Assembly (NCBI RefSeq): GCF_003028855.1
Contig: NZ_CP028324.1
Location: 4,650,001-4,714,000, forward strand
DNA length: 64,000 bases
Direction of reading: 5' to 3'
DNA from: Pseudoduganella armeniaca
GTDB lineage: Bacteria; Pseudomonadota; Gammaproteobacteria; Burkholderiales; Burkholderiaceae_D
Made by a program: the position numbers and the translations under genes. The notes beneath the pieces are model-generated. The model had not been told where the DNA came from. It did no database searches and was given only the letters and a program-made list of their open reading frames with translations. Below are positions 1 to 9,394 of this stretch, in pieces (positions within the stretch are counted from its first letter, which is position 1; every line of letters begins with the position of its first letter).

Positions 1-61
1 GGTCGCAACCTGGGAAGCGCCCTATTAATCCGTTCCACAAAACTACAAAAGAGCAAACGAG

Positions 62-1216
62 ATGAGCAAGCAAATCGCAATTATCGGCGCCGGTTTCTCG
101 GGTGCGGTTATCGCGCACCAACTCGCCAAGGCAGGCTACAAGGTTGAAGTGTTCGAATCGCGGTCCCACGTCGCCGGCAATTGCCATTCCCAGCGCGACG
201 CGGAAACGAACGTGATGGTGCACGTGTACGGCCCGCATATCTTCCACACCGATAACGAGCGCGTGTGGCAATTCATCAATGGCTTCGGCGAATTCAAGCC
301 ATTTACCAATCGCGTCAAGGCGATCACGAACAACCGCGTGTTTACCTTGCCAATCAACCTGCTGACGATCAACCAGTTCTTCGGCAAGACCTTCCGTCCC
401 GCCGAGGCGCAGCAATTCCTGGCGTCGCTGGGCGACAAGACGATCGAAAACCCGGTCACGTTCGAGGACCAGGCGCTGCGTTTCGTCGGCCGCGAACTGT
501 ACGAGGCATTCTTCAAGACGTACACGGTCAAGCAATGGGGCATGCAGCCGAGCGAACTGCCGGCCAGCATCCTGAAACGCCTGCCGGTGCGCTTCAATTA
601 CGACGACAATTATTTCAGCCACAAATACCAGGGCATGCCGGCCAACGGCTACACTGAAATCGTCGAGAAAATGCTGGCGGGCGACGGCATTACCGTGCAT
701 TTGAATACGGCGTTCGATCCGGCCATGAAGGGCGATTATGCCCACGTGTTCTACAGCGGCCCGATCGACAAATGGTTCGGCCACCAGGAAGGCCGCCTGC
801 CGTACCGCACGCTCGACTTCGAGGTGCTGCGCGAACAGGGCGACTACCAGGGCAATGCCGTCATCAATTACTGCGACAACTCGCAGCGCTATACCCGCAT
901 CACCGAGCACAAGCATTTCTCGCCGTGGGAACAGCATGAAGGCACCGTCTGCTATTTCGAATACAGCCGCCAGTGCGAACAGGACGACACGCCGTATTAC
1001 CCGATCCGCATGGCGCGCGACAAGCTGCAGCTGGAAAAATACCTGAACATCGCGCAGAACGAAAGCAACGTGACGTTCGTGGGCCGGCTCGGCACCTACC
1101 GCTACCTGGACATGGACGTGACCATCGACGAAGCACTGAAGGCCGCGGACAAGTTCCTCGAGTGCGCCAGCAACAAGACGCCGATGCCGGCGTTCGTCGT
1201 CAACCCGCTGGGCTGA
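62..1216 (+). CDS. glf: UDP-galactopyranose mutase
   Basis: Flavoenzyme that interconverts UDP-galactopyranose and UDP-galactofuranose, supplying galactofuranose for cell-surface polysaccharide; it acts in the cytoplasm. The 384-residue protein has the usual family length. It opens with a dinucleotide-binding GAGFSGAV motif (about residues 9-16) followed by an acidic residue in VEVFES that would hold the FAD ribose. It ends with the conserved GRLGTYRYLDMD segment that contacts FAD and substrate. No strong Shine-Dalgarno is seen, but the start sits exactly at the Rossmann strand. The gene is 61 bases from the window edge, so any glycosyltransferase or O-antigen partners would lie to the left. 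It converges on the histidine kinase gene and the two 3' ends overlap by 17 bases. Confidence 0.95.
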   Translation: MSKQIAIIGAGFSGAVIAHQLAKAGYKVEVFESRSHVAGNCHSQRDAETNVMVHVYGPHIFHTDNERVWQFINGFGEFKPFTNRVKAITNNRVFTLPINLLTINQFFGKTFRPAEAQQFLASLGDKTIENPVTFEDQALRFVGRELYEAFFKTYTVKQWGMQPSELPASILKRLPVRFNYDDNYFSHKYQGMPANGYTEIVEKMLAGDGITVHLNTAFDPAMKGDYAHVFYSGPIDKWFGHQEGRLPYRTLDFEVLREQGDYQGNAVINYCDNSQRYTRITEHKHFSPWEQHEGTVCYFEYSRQCEQDDTPYYPIRMARDKLQLEKYLNIAQNESNVTFVGRLGTYRYLDMDVTIDEALKAADKFLECASNKTPMPAFVVNPLG

Positions 1217-2423
1217 TCCTGGCCAGCGCTTCCTCGGCGTACCCTCCCCGCCCCGGCGCCGGCCGGGGCGCCAGGAACGTTTCTGGCTGACGCGGCAGCG
1301 TTACCGTGAACGTCGTGCCTTCCTGGGCGTCGGACACCACTTCGATGCGTCCGTCGTGCGCCTGCACGATCTGGCGGGCGATAAACAATCCCAACCCCAG
1401 GCTCGTGCGCTCGACCAGCGTGTCAGGCGAGTCGGTGGCCATCCTGACCATCGGGTCGAACAGCGCGGGAATCCGGTCGGCCGGCACGACCGGACCGTGA
1501 TTGTTCACGGTAAGCGTGACCAGGCGATCGTCTGCCACCATGCGCACTGTTACGGGTGCGTCATGGGTGCCGTACTGGATCGCATTGCCCACGAGGTTCG
1601 ACAAGACCTGCGCGATGCGTCCCTCGTCGAAGATCGCGTCAAGATGCTCCGGTGCCGTCATGGCGACGATCTGTTCCGGGTGGCTGGTACGCAATTCGTC
1701 GACCACCGTGCGACACACGCGCGCCAGGTTGGCCTGGCGCACCTTGACGGGAATGCCCGGACCCAGGTGCGTGCGCGTGAAGTCGATCAGGTCGGCGATC
1801 AGGCGGCTCATGCGCTGGCTGCTGTTGAAGATGCGATTGGCCGCCAGCACATACTTCGGCGGGATGTCCACCGCCTGCATGATGAAGCTGGAACCGCTGA
1901 CGACGGTCCCCAACGGGTTACGCAGGTCGTGCCCGAGGATCGCCAGGAACATGTTCTGCGACTGCTTCACCATCTGTTCGTAGCGCGCCACCGATTCGGC
2001 CACGGCCTGGTCGACGGCCTCGTTGAAGCGAGTGACGTCCGCCATGTCGGTCGCCACGCCGGTCCGCACGGCCGACCACAACGTCAATACGCTGCTGCGC
2101 AGCGCGCGGTACTCGGACACCAGCTGCACCACCGTGTAGCCCGACTGCAGGCGCGCTTCGGCGTGCGTCTCCGCAGCAGTGTCACGATGGCCGCGCGCGG
2201 CCAAGCCCTTCGATTTCTCGGCCTGCTGCAGCGCTGTCTGCGCTGTCGCCAGGTCGCTGGCGAAGGCGTGCAGCATCTGGCGGGCATGGTCGCGCAGCGC
2301 CGCGTCGTCCATCGTCAGCGCCGGCGGCTCGATGGTGCGGGCGAAATCCTCCCACGCCTGCAATATCTGCTCCATATTCTCTTCGATAAAATCCGCCAGG
2401 CGTATCGGGGGGTGTTCGGGCAT
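1200..2423 (-). CDS. Soluble sensor histidine kinase with RsbRD-like N-terminal domain
   Basis: About 407 residues with no membrane segment. Residues 10-120 resemble the RsbRD/RsbT co-antagonist N-terminal domain (LADFIEENMEQILQAW, then SEYRALRSSVLTLW). A HisKA domain follows with the phosphoacceptor in AILGHDLRNP (His165), then a HATPase_c domain with the N box NLVGNAIQYG and the G box LGLGLFIA. The open frame extends upstream to 2681, but the start at MPEHPPIRL (2423) fits the domain edge and the upstream residues look non-coding. No response regulator lies beside it, so its partner is elsewhere. RsbRD domains belong to stress-signalling sensors in other bacteria; a role in general stress signalling here is inference. 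Confidence 0.85.
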   Translation of the reverse strand: MPEHPPIRLADFIEENMEQILQAWEDFARTIEPPALTMDDAALRDHARQMLHAFASDLATAQTALQQAEKSKGLAARGHRDTAAETHAEARLQSGYTVVQLVSEYRALRSSVLTLWSAVRTGVATDMADVTRFNEAVDQAVAESVARYEQMVKQSQNMFLAILGHDLRNPLGTVVSGSSFIMQAVDIPPKYVLAANRIFNSSQRMSRLIADLIDFTRTHLGPGIPVKVRQANLARVCRTVVDELRTSHPEQIVAMTAPEHLDAIFDEGRIAQVLSNLVGNAIQYGTHDAPVTVRMVADDRLVTLTVNNHGPVVPADRIPALFDPMVRMATDSPDTLVERTSLGLGLFIARQIVQAHDGRIEVVSDAQEGTTFTVTLPRQPETFLAPRPAPGRGGYAEEALARISPAG

Positions 2424-2532
2424 TGTGGCCTTTTGTCGATATCCGTTCAGCGAGGCTCGCGTCGATGGATGCATGCAGCATACGCCGATCGGGCCGCGCG
2501 GACCTGGTGGCGGAAAATAAAAGCAGATATCG

Positions 2533-2562
2533 TTAGGCGAACCATCGATACCCGTGTATATT
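2533..2562 (+). promoter_or_regulatory. Possible promoter of the cold-shock gene
   Basis: A TATATT hexamer at 2557-2562 lies 18 bases after TTAGGC at 2533-2538. Transcription from here would give an untranslated leader of about 140 bases before the cold-shock ATG, similar to the long leaders of cspA-type mRNAs. The -35 match is poor, so this is a suggestion only. Confidence 0.35.
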
Positions 2563-2711
2563 GAGTTCTGCACTTCAAGCGAAGTACGTAATTGTTGGCC
2601 TCTCTCCCGTCTTGCCCCTGCGGCAATTCCTGTCTGATCCCCTCGGTTTGTATGGTTTGTCTGGCGTGCGCTTTCGGGCAATGCCCATCATTTATTTATC
2701 GAGGATTTCAC

Positions 2712-2921
2712 ATGACAGTTCAAACCGGCACCGTAAAATGGTTCAACGATTCCAAAGGCTTCGGCTTCATCACGCCTGACAGCGGTGGCGCCGACCTGTT
2801 CGCCCACTTCCAGGACGTGCAGGCCGAAGGCTTCAAGAGCCTGTCGGAAAACCAGCGCGTTTCGTTCGAGCGCAGCTCGGGCCCGAAAGGCGAAAAAGCC
2901 AGCAATATCCGCCCGGTCTAA
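2712..2921 (+). CDS. Cold-shock domain protein (CspA family)
   Basis: A 69-residue single OB-fold nucleic-acid-binding protein. The RNP1 motif KGFGFI (residues 15-20) and the RNP2-like DLFAHF (28-33) are intact, as is the TGTVKWFN opening. Such proteins bind single-stranded RNA and DNA and act as RNA chaperones during cold or general stress. The start at 2712 gives the standard family length; longer upstream in-frame extension is not supported. A long leader and a strong terminator make it a single-gene transcript. Whether it is cold-induced or constitutive cannot be told from sequence. Confidence 0.95.
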   Translation: MTVQTGTVKWFNDSKGFGFITPDSGGADLFAHFQDVQAEGFKSLSENQRVSFERSSGPKGEKASNIRPV

Positions 2922-2940
2922 GCGACCCCGGCACATCGAA

Positions 2941-2964
2941 GCCCGCCTCTGGCGGGCTTTTTTT
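2941..2964 (+). terminator. Rho-independent terminator after the cold-shock gene
   Basis: A perfect 7-bp G+C stem (GCCCGCC / GGCGGGC) with a TCT loop is followed by seven T residues, 19 bases after the stop codon. Confidence 0.9.
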
Positions 2965-3136
2965 ACGTCCGCAGCGTTCCGATGGCCACGGTCGCGCACG
3001 TTTCATCCTGTCGCGCATTACGGTCGAGTCAACGCTATAATATTTCATCCGTAACTATTGGTTTCTTTTGGGACAGACCAACCGCGGCTCGCCGGATGAG
3101 CCGCCCCGCCGGTCACGGTCCCGGCAAGGACTCGGG

Positions 3137-5881
3137 ATGAATCTTCAGGAGTTAATACAGCTCAGGAGCGGTTTGTCGGAGGCGAACCGCCCCATCCGTT
3201 TGCGCCTGTCGCCGGAAGGGGACGTGCTCGACGATGCGTTGATGGTACAGCGGGTCAGCGGCAGCGAAACCCTGTGCGGCGGCCTCGAATACCGCCTGTT
3301 GTGTGTCGCCACGCGTGCCGACCTGCCCCTCAAGCAATTCATCGCGCTGCCGGTCGAACTGCAGTTCGTGACCGACACGGGCGAGCTGCGCGCGGTCTGC
3401 GGCATCGTCGCGCAGGCTGCCGCCGGCCAGAGCGACGGCGGCCTTGCCACCTACCAGCTGGTGATTCGCGATGCCTTGGCGCTGATGGAACAGCGCACCA
3501 ATACGCGTGTGTTCCGCAACCGTAACGAGCTGGAGATCAGCGAAGTTATCCTGGACGAATGGCGCCAGAACAATCCCATCCTGGCCAAGGCCTTCGACGC
3601 CGACTGGTCGTACGTGACGGGCCAATATCCGCCACGTGAATTCACGATGCAGCACAACGAATCGGATGCCGCCTTCCTGCGCCGGCTGTGGAAGCGGCGC
3701 GGCATCGCCTGGCATTTCCGGCCCGGCCGGGCCAGCGCGCCGGGCAGCGCCGAGACGCCGGCACACACGCTGGTGCTGTGCGACGACGGTTTCCGGTTGC
3801 CGCGCAACGCCGCCGGCACGGTGCGCTACCACCGCGACAGCGGCACCGAGCAGCGCGACGTCATCACGGCCTGGAGTCCGATGCGCACGTTGAAGCCCGG
3901 CAGCGTCACGCGGCAAAGCTGGGATTACGTGCCCGCGCAGGGCCTGACGAGCCAGGCGCCCACGCGCATGGACCAGGGCGCGCTGGGCAACCAGTTCGCC
4001 GTCAGCCTGGACGACTACCTGCTCGACATGCCGCACGCGGGCGCGGACGGCGACGATTACCGCACGCTGGGCGAGCTGCGCATGAAGCGCCACGAATACG
4101 AATCGAAGTGCTTCCATGGCGAAGGCAGCGTGCGCAGCCTGTGCGTGGGCGAGTGGTTCGCGTTGTCCGGGCATGCCGAGATCGACACGCATCCGCAACA
4201 GGAGCGCGAGTTCCTCGTCACGCAGCTGGAAGTGGCGGCCGAGAACAACCTGCCCAAGGCGCTCGACGAGCGCATCCGGCGCCTGTTCGCCCTCGACCGC
4301 TGGGGCGACGTGGCCCGCGCGGACACGCTGCGGCAGGCCAGCGACGAACGCGGCATGCGCTACACCAACCGCTTTGCCTGCGTGCGCCGCACGATTCCGA
4401 TCGTGCCGGCGTTCGATCCGCGCACCGACCTGCCCCGCCCGCGGCTGCAAAGCGCGATCGTGGTCGGCCCCGCTGGCGAGGAAGTGCATTGCGACGCGTA
4501 CGGGCGCGTCAAGCTGCGTTTTCCCGCCACCCGGCCGGAAGACCATGCGCACGCGCAAGATGCCGGCGCCAGCGACAGCGAGCGCGACTCGGCCTGGGTG
4601 CGCGTCGCCAGCACGTGGGCCAGCAACCAGTGGGGCACGCTGACGCTGCCACGCGTGGGCGACGAAGTCATCGTCGACTTCCTCGGCGGCGATCCCGACA
4701 AGCCGATCGTCGTCGGCCAGGTGTACGGGGGCAAGGCACCGCCGCCGACCTTCAGCCACGTCGGCGCCCTGCCCGGCAACCGCTACCTGGCCGGCATGAA
4801 GAGCAAGGAGGTACAGGGCCAGCGCTACAACCAGCTGCGCCTGGACGACACGCCGGGCGAGATCAGCGCGCAACTGTCGTCGCAGCACGGGCATAGCGAG
4901 CTGAACCTGGGGTGGCTGACGCATCCGCGCAGCGACGGCAAGGCCGAGGCCCGTGGCGAAGGCGCGGAACTGCGCAGCGACGGGGCCGTTGCCGTGCGCG
5001 GCGGCCAGGGCGTGCTGATCAGCGCCGACGCACGCCAGCAGGCGAGCGGCAAGCAGCTCGACCGCGCCGAGCTGGTCGGCCTGATGGAAGCGCTGCAGGG
5101 CGTGCAGGCCCAACTGTGCGAGCTGTCGGCAAAGCACCACGCGGAGGACACGGACGACGCCGAACTGAAGCAGTTGATCGGCTACCTGAAGCAATGGGAC
5201 GCGGGCAGCAACACCAACCGCAGCGCGGCGGGCGGCGGCGAACCCGTGGTGGCGGTGTCCGGGCCGGCAGGCATCGGCATCACGAGCCAGCACAACGTCG
5301 CCATCGGCGCGCAGACCAACGTCGATGTCGTCAGCGCCGGCAATACCCAGCTTTCCGTGGGCAAGAAGCTGCGGGCGCGGGTGGCGGACGGCATCAGCCT
5401 GTTCGCGCACAAGCTCGGCATCAAGCTGATCGCCGCCAGCGGCAAGCTCGACCTGCAGACCCATGGCGACGACATCGAACTGACGTCGGCGAAACGGATC
5501 GTGCTCAACGCGGCAGACGAAATCGTGCTGCAGGCACCGAAGATACGCATCGTCGCGCAAGGCGCGCAAACGGAGCTCGGCGGCGGCGCCATCACCCAGC
5601 AAAGCAGCGGCGCGCACACGATCAAGTCGTCGCGCTTCGACCACCTGGGTCCGGGCGGCGGCAATCCACCCGGCCTGGACCTGCCGCAGAGCGACGCGCA
5701 GACCGACGAGAAATTCGTGTTGGCCCGCCGCGGCAGCGGCCGTCCCCATGCCAACCAGCGCTACCGCATCGAGCTGGACGACGGCCGCACGATCGAAGGC
5801 GTGACCGACCAGCAGGGCCACACGGAACTGGCACAGGACATGGCGCTGCGCATCGCGCGCCTGACGCTGTTGAAAGAGTAA
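3137..5881 (+). CDS. vgrG: Type VI secretion tip protein VgrG with C-terminal adaptor-like domain
   Basis: About 914 residues. VgrG trimers form the spike of the T6SS needle and carry effectors. The gp27/gp44-like part fills roughly the first 450 residues (EFTMQHNESDAAFLRRLWKRRG is typical, followed by the OB-fold region with VGPAGEEVHCDAYGRVKLRF). Next come the gp5-type segment (ARVASTWASNQWGTLTLPRVGDE-like) and a DUF2345 beta-helix region (about 680-830). The last 60 residues (from about 856) contain YRIELDDGRTIEGVTD, which looks like a small transthyretin-like beta-sandwich of the kind that docks lipase effectors. The ATG at 3137 is preceded by AAGGA; an upstream TTG at 3068 is unlikely. 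It heads an effector/immunity/PAAR island with no structural T6SS genes in the window. Confidence 0.93.
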   Translation: MNLQELIQLRSGLSEANRPIRLRLSPEGDVLDDALMVQRVSGSETLCGGLEYRLLCVATRADLPLKQFIALPVELQFVTDTGELRAVCGIVAQAAAGQSDGGLATYQLVIRDALALMEQRTNTRVFRNRNELEISEVILDEWRQNNPILAKAFDADWSYVTGQYPPREFTMQHNESDAAFLRRLWKRRGIAWHFRPGRASAPGSAETPAHTLVLCDDGFRLPRNAAGTVRYHRDSGTEQRDVITAWSPMRTLKPGSVTRQSWDYVPAQGLTSQAPTRMDQGALGNQFAVSLDDYLLDMPHAGADGDDYRTLGELRMKRHEYESKCFHGEGSVRSLCVGEWFALSGHAEIDTHPQQEREFLVTQLEVAAENNLPKALDERIRRLFALDRWGDVARADTLRQASDERGMRYTNRFACVRRTIPIVPAFDPRTDLPRPRLQSAIVVGPAGEEVHCDAYGRVKLRFPATRPEDHAHAQDAGASDSERDSAWVRVASTWASNQWGTLTLPRVGDEVIVDFLGGDPDKPIVVGQVYGGKAPPPTFSHVGALPGNRYLAGMKSKEVQGQRYNQLRLDDTPGEISAQLSSQHGHSELNLGWLTHPRSDGKAEARGEGAELRSDGAVAVRGGQGVLISADARQQASGKQLDRAELVGLMEALQGVQAQLCELSAKHHAEDTDDAELKQLIGYLKQWDAGSNTNRSAAGGGEPVVAVSGPAGIGITSQHNVAIGAQTNVDVVSAGNTQLSVGKKLRARVADGISLFAHKLGIKLIAASGKLDLQTHGDDIELTSAKRIVLNAADEIVLQAPKIRIVAQGAQTELGGGAITQQSSGAHTIKSSRFDHLGPGGGNPPGLDLPQSDAQTDEKFVLARRGSGRPHANQRYRIELDDGRTIEGVTDQQGHTELAQDMALRIARLTLLKE

Positions 5882-5884
5882 AGC

Positions 5885-7747
5885 ATGAGCGACACCGTTA
5901 CCCCGCAGGAAACCACGCGCCTGGTCGGCACCGGCTGGGACGACCATGGCAACGACACCGCGCAGTCGGTCCTCACGGGCACGAACCAGAAGGTGCGGGC
6001 ATTGTGCCTGACCTCGCCCGACATCGTCGTGCCGATCCTGTTCGTGCCGGGCATCATGGGCACGCGCTTGAAAGTGAAGAATCGGGACAAGGGCTCGGCC
6101 TGGTTCCCTCCCGAAAACAAGTGGGACGCCATTGTCTTGCTGCTCAAACACCTGAACAAGTCCGCCGCCGAGCGGCAGAAGCTGCTGGACCCGAACAATA
6201 CGGAGGTGGACGACAACGGTCCGGCCCATCCGGACGAGTCCAGCAAGGCCCTGCTGGCGATCGCCGAAGGCAAGACTGACGCGGAGCGCGCGAAGTGGCG
6301 CGGCTGGGGCCAGCTGTACGGGCTCAGCTACGGCGACATCCTGGCGCTGCTGGAGAACATGCTGGGGCTGATCTTCGATCCGGCGAGCCAGGGCAAACAG
6401 TTGACGTCCACCTGGAAAAGCCTGGTCATGGACCGTCAGGACGCGGAAAAGCTGGGCGCGCAGAAGGCATTCGTGCCGCTGCAGGAAACCAATCTGCGCG
6501 ATGCGGCCGATGTGCTCTATCCCGTCCACGGTGTTGGTTACAACTGGCTGCAGAGCAACCGCAGCTCTGGCCAGCATCTGGCGCAGGAAATCGAGCGGAT
6601 CACGGCGCACTATCGCGGCAAGGGCAAGACCTGCGAGAAGGTCATTATCGTCACGCACAGCATGGGCGGCCTGGTGGCGCGCTCGTGCGCACAGGAGCCT
6701 GGCATGGCCGACCGTATCCTCGGTATCGTGCACGGCGTCATGCCGGCCATCGGGGCACCGGCCACTTACAAGCGGATTCGCGCCGGCTTCGAAGGTGCCG
6801 AACAGGTGATCCTTGGGCGCAATGCAGCCGAATGCACGGCCGTCATGGCCAACGCGCCGGGTCCGCTGGAGTTACTGCCGACGGCGCAGTACAAGACGAA
6901 AACGGCGCAGGGCACGCGGCACTGGTTGCGCGCCAGCCATACCGTGTTGAATGGACGGGGCCAACCCGAGGAACAGGATGTGTTGCTCGGCGATGGCGAT
7001 CCATATGCGGATATCTATTTGAACAATGGTGCGAGCTGGTGGAAGCTGGTGAAGGAGGAGTTGATCGATCCGGCTGCGCGCAAGGAACTGGAGAAGGCGA
7101 AGAAAGAAGGCAAGGAAGTTGTGGAAGACAATACCAGGCAATCCGATTTCAAGAAATTCAAGAAGAACATGGATCTGGCCGCCGATCTTCATGATTTCAT
7201 CAATGAGAAATATCACGCGAATACCTATGCCTACTACGGCGCGGACCTCAAACAGCCGGCCTGGAGCGAAGTACACTGGCGAACCGATGCCTCGATCTCA
7301 CGTGATCTCAAGGACGCGCTGTTGCACGGGGACGACCTGAACGGCACGGTGGATCTACATTTCGATGAGTTGCCAACGACGCTTCCTGAGCAGATCGGCG
7401 GCCATGCCGGCGCAACAGGCGAATCGCCTCATCCTTCCGTCGATACCACGAGCATTGTTCAGGTTACGGGCTCAACACAAAGGCGCAGCGAAAAAAAGAC
7501 CAGGTACCGCTTCAAGATCGAGAAAGCCAAGGGTCCGGGTGACGGCACGGTGCCTGAGGAATCGGGTGCGGCGCCAACGCCTCATGTCGTGCAGATTTTC
7601 CGCCACGAGGGGAAGGCCGGCGGACATGAGAGCTATGACCATCAGAACTCCTACAAAGCGAAGATCGCACAAGCCGCGACCTTGTATTCGATCACACGCA
7701 TCGTGGCCGAATCGGACTGGGTCCGCCAGAACTTATCGAAATCATGA
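5885..7747 (+). CDS. Alpha/beta-hydrolase T6SS effector, Tle4/PGAP1- or LCAT-like lipase
   Basis: 620 residues without a signal peptide, starting 3 bases after vgrG. The strand-turn ILFVPGIMGT (51-60) resembles the oxyanion region of LCAT/PGAP1-like lipases. The nucleophile is in VTHSMGG (Ser259), so the elbow is T-x-S-x-G rather than G-x-S-x-G. Probable acid and base residues lie in GPGDGTVPEE and GHESYDHQNSY near the C terminus. The next gene is a Tli4-type immunity protein, which points to the Tle4 class of antibacterial T6SS phospholipases. It carries no PAAR of its own and probably rides on the VgrG C-terminal domain (inference). The substrate is not shown by sequence. Confidence 0.82.
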   Translation: MSDTVTPQETTRLVGTGWDDHGNDTAQSVLTGTNQKVRALCLTSPDIVVPILFVPGIMGTRLKVKNRDKGSAWFPPENKWDAIVLLLKHLNKSAAERQKLLDPNNTEVDDNGPAHPDESSKALLAIAEGKTDAERAKWRGWGQLYGLSYGDILALLENMLGLIFDPASQGKQLTSTWKSLVMDRQDAEKLGAQKAFVPLQETNLRDAADVLYPVHGVGYNWLQSNRSSGQHLAQEIERITAHYRGKGKTCEKVIIVTHSMGGLVARSCAQEPGMADRILGIVHGVMPAIGAPATYKRIRAGFEGAEQVILGRNAAECTAVMANAPGPLELLPTAQYKTKTAQGTRHWLRASHTVLNGRGQPEEQDVLLGDGDPYADIYLNNGASWWKLVKEELIDPAARKELEKAKKEGKEVVEDNTRQSDFKKFKKNMDLAADLHDFINEKYHANTYAYYGADLKQPAWSEVHWRTDASISRDLKDALLHGDDLNGTVDLHFDELPTTLPEQIGGHAGATGESPHPSVDTTSIVQVTGSTQRRSEKKTRYRFKIEKAKGPGDGTVPEESGAAPTPHVVQIFRHEGKAGGHESYDHQNSYKAKIAQAATLYSITRIVAESDWVRQNLSKS

Positions 7748-9096
7748 AAACTCATCCTTTTGCCTCCTTCGCGTTATACGTGGCTTTATCGGCTAGCGTT
7801 AGCACGTCCATTGCGACACCTACCAACAAGAACCGCGCCATCAAAATGACTCAATCGACCAAATCCACGTTCTGCATCGGCCGCTTTCTCATCGACGTGC
7901 CGGAAGGATCTCAGCCCAGTGGCGGAAACTACAAGTACGACTTCATCAGCATCGAGCCCGTCAAGCAAAAGCCCATCGACGAATTCGAAAAAGAAGTGGC
8001 GACGCGCGAGGAACAGCTCAGAGTCGCTAAAAACAATCGAACGAAACAGAGCATGCTGCTGCAGTCGGTCCGGCCAGCCGAGAACACGAGAATTCTTGCC
8101 TCATGGGAGGTTGCCGCCAGCACGGCGCAAATAAAGGTGTCCGGTTATCGCTGGCTGGATGGCAGTCGTTTCTTGCTTGAGGATACCGTTGACGATGACA
8201 AGAAGGACGCCGGGATCGACAGCATGCGCGAAGCGCTGTCCCGCCTTCGCTCCCGTGGCGACGGAGAAATGCCTTCTGAGCCGGGGTTTTGTTTCGCCGG
8301 CGGTTTCGTCGCCAATCCCAAATGGCGCAACGAAGAAGCCGCCATCGACATCGACATCGCCGGCCACCCCGACGCCTTCGTTTCCGTCTGGATCTATCCG
8401 CTCGCCAGCCACAAGAAGGACAAGCCGCTGCTCGAACGGATGGGCGGCCTGTCGCAGGCACTCGGCAACCTGGCGACGGCGGTGCGCGTGCTGCGCAAGG
8501 GCGACCGCCAGATCGGCCCGTACAAGGGCCAGGAACACCTGGCTTCGGCGCCCAACAGCGGCGGCATGCGCGGCCATGCGTTTGTCTGGGAAACGCAAGG
8601 CGAAGGCACGCTGGATATGCCGGCGATCAAGATCGAACTGACGACGGGACACCAGGACAGCAAGGGCAATCCGCAGCAGACAACGCTGTCGGACCAGCAG
8701 GCCATCAAGCTGTGGGACGATATCCTGAATTCGTTCCGCCTGCGCTCCACCGGCGGACAGCTGAAGACGGGCGCGGCCGACAGCGCGCCGCAACCTCCCC
8801 TGCCGCTCGGCGAACTGGTGGCGACTGGCAATGCCTGTCCGCAGACGGGCTGGTGGCAGACCAGCGAACCGGGCGAAGTGGCGGGCGGGCGCCGCCAGCG
8901 CTTCGTGGCGGGCGAAGCGATGCCGGAAGCCGTCATGCTGGGCCAGTCCTCGATTTGGCACAAGCTCAAGGGCGAGCGTCCCAGCTACCGCAAGGTCACG
9001 GTGTGGAAGCTGGTCGGATATGACGATGACGCCGGCGGTGCGGTCGCCCGCACGGCGAGCCATGACGGCGACGCGGCCACGCCCGGTCAAGCGTGA
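7744..9096 (+). CDS. Periplasmic T6SS immunity protein, Tli4 family, with an extra C-terminal domain
   Basis: 450 residues. The ATG overlaps the effector stop as ATGA, so effector and immunity are translationally coupled. A signal peptide is visible (hydrophobic run FALYVALSASVSTSIAT), placing it in the periplasm where a lipase effector would act. The Tli4-like N-terminal part begins at TFCIGRFLIDVPEG and the C-terminal part contains GFCFAGGFVANP and KIELTTGH. From about residue 356 there is an added segment with CPQTGWWQ and VTVWKLVGY that the second paralogue lacks. Family assignment is from memory of conserved motifs; the immunity role follows from position and export signal. Confidence 0.75.
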   Translation: MKTHPFASFALYVALSASVSTSIATPTNKNRAIKMTQSTKSTFCIGRFLIDVPEGSQPSGGNYKYDFISIEPVKQKPIDEFEKEVATREEQLRVAKNNRTKQSMLLQSVRPAENTRILASWEVAASTAQIKVSGYRWLDGSRFLLEDTVDDDKKDAGIDSMREALSRLRSRGDGEMPSEPGFCFAGGFVANPKWRNEEAAIDIDIAGHPDAFVSVWIYPLASHKKDKPLLERMGGLSQALGNLATAVRVLRKGDRQIGPYKGQEHLASAPNSGGMRGHAFVWETQGEGTLDMPAIKIELTTGHQDSKGNPQQTTLSDQQAIKLWDDILNSFRLRSTGGQLKTGAADSAPQPPLPLGELVATGNACPQTGWWQTSEPGEVAGGRRQRFVAGEAMPEAVMLGQSSIWHKLKGERPSYRKVTVWKLVGYDDDAGGAVARTASHDGDAATPGQA

Positions 9097-9120
9097 CGAA
9101 CGATCCAGCGAGAGCCTGGC

Positions 9121-9387
9121 ATGCCTAACGTAATCCGCCTGGGGGATCCGACGTCGCACGGTGGCAAGGTGGTAAGCGTCGCCGCCACGCACTTCACCGT
9201 GGGCGGCATCGCCGTCGCCCGCGTGGGTGACCTGTGCATCTGCCCCATCAAGGGTCATGAAGTCTGCACCATCGCCGAAGGCAGCAGCGTGCATGCGATC
9301 GATGGCGTGCCTGTCGCTTACGATGGCCACAAGACCAGTTGCGGCGCCACGCTGATTTCGACCATCGACAATTTCAACGAATCGTAA
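9121..9387 (+). CDS. PAAR domain T6SS tip-sharpening protein
   Basis: 88 residues, essentially one PAAR domain: IRLGDPTSHGGKV at the start, VARVGDLCICPIKGH in the middle, then DGHKTSCGATL. The His and Cys residues would bind the Zn ion at the tip of the cone that caps VgrG. It lies between the two immunity paralogues, 24 bases after the first, in one transcription unit with vgrG. With no effector domain attached, it is a stand-alone tip. Confidence 0.93.
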   Translation: MPNVIRLGDPTSHGGKVVSVAATHFTVGGIAVARVGDLCICPIKGHEVCTIAEGSSVHAIDGVPVAYDGHKTSCGATLISTIDNFNES

Positions 9388-9394
9388 TCGCCCC

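Noticed and set aside
1244..1275. G+C palindrome between glf and the histidine kinase
   Set aside because: It lies within the kinase coding end, is not followed by a T run, and can be explained by codon bias.
3152..6733. Very long open frame (over 1100 codons) antisense to vgrG and the effector
   Set aside because: It is opposite two clear genes, is rich in Arg, Ala and Val from G+C codon bias, and shows no family motif.
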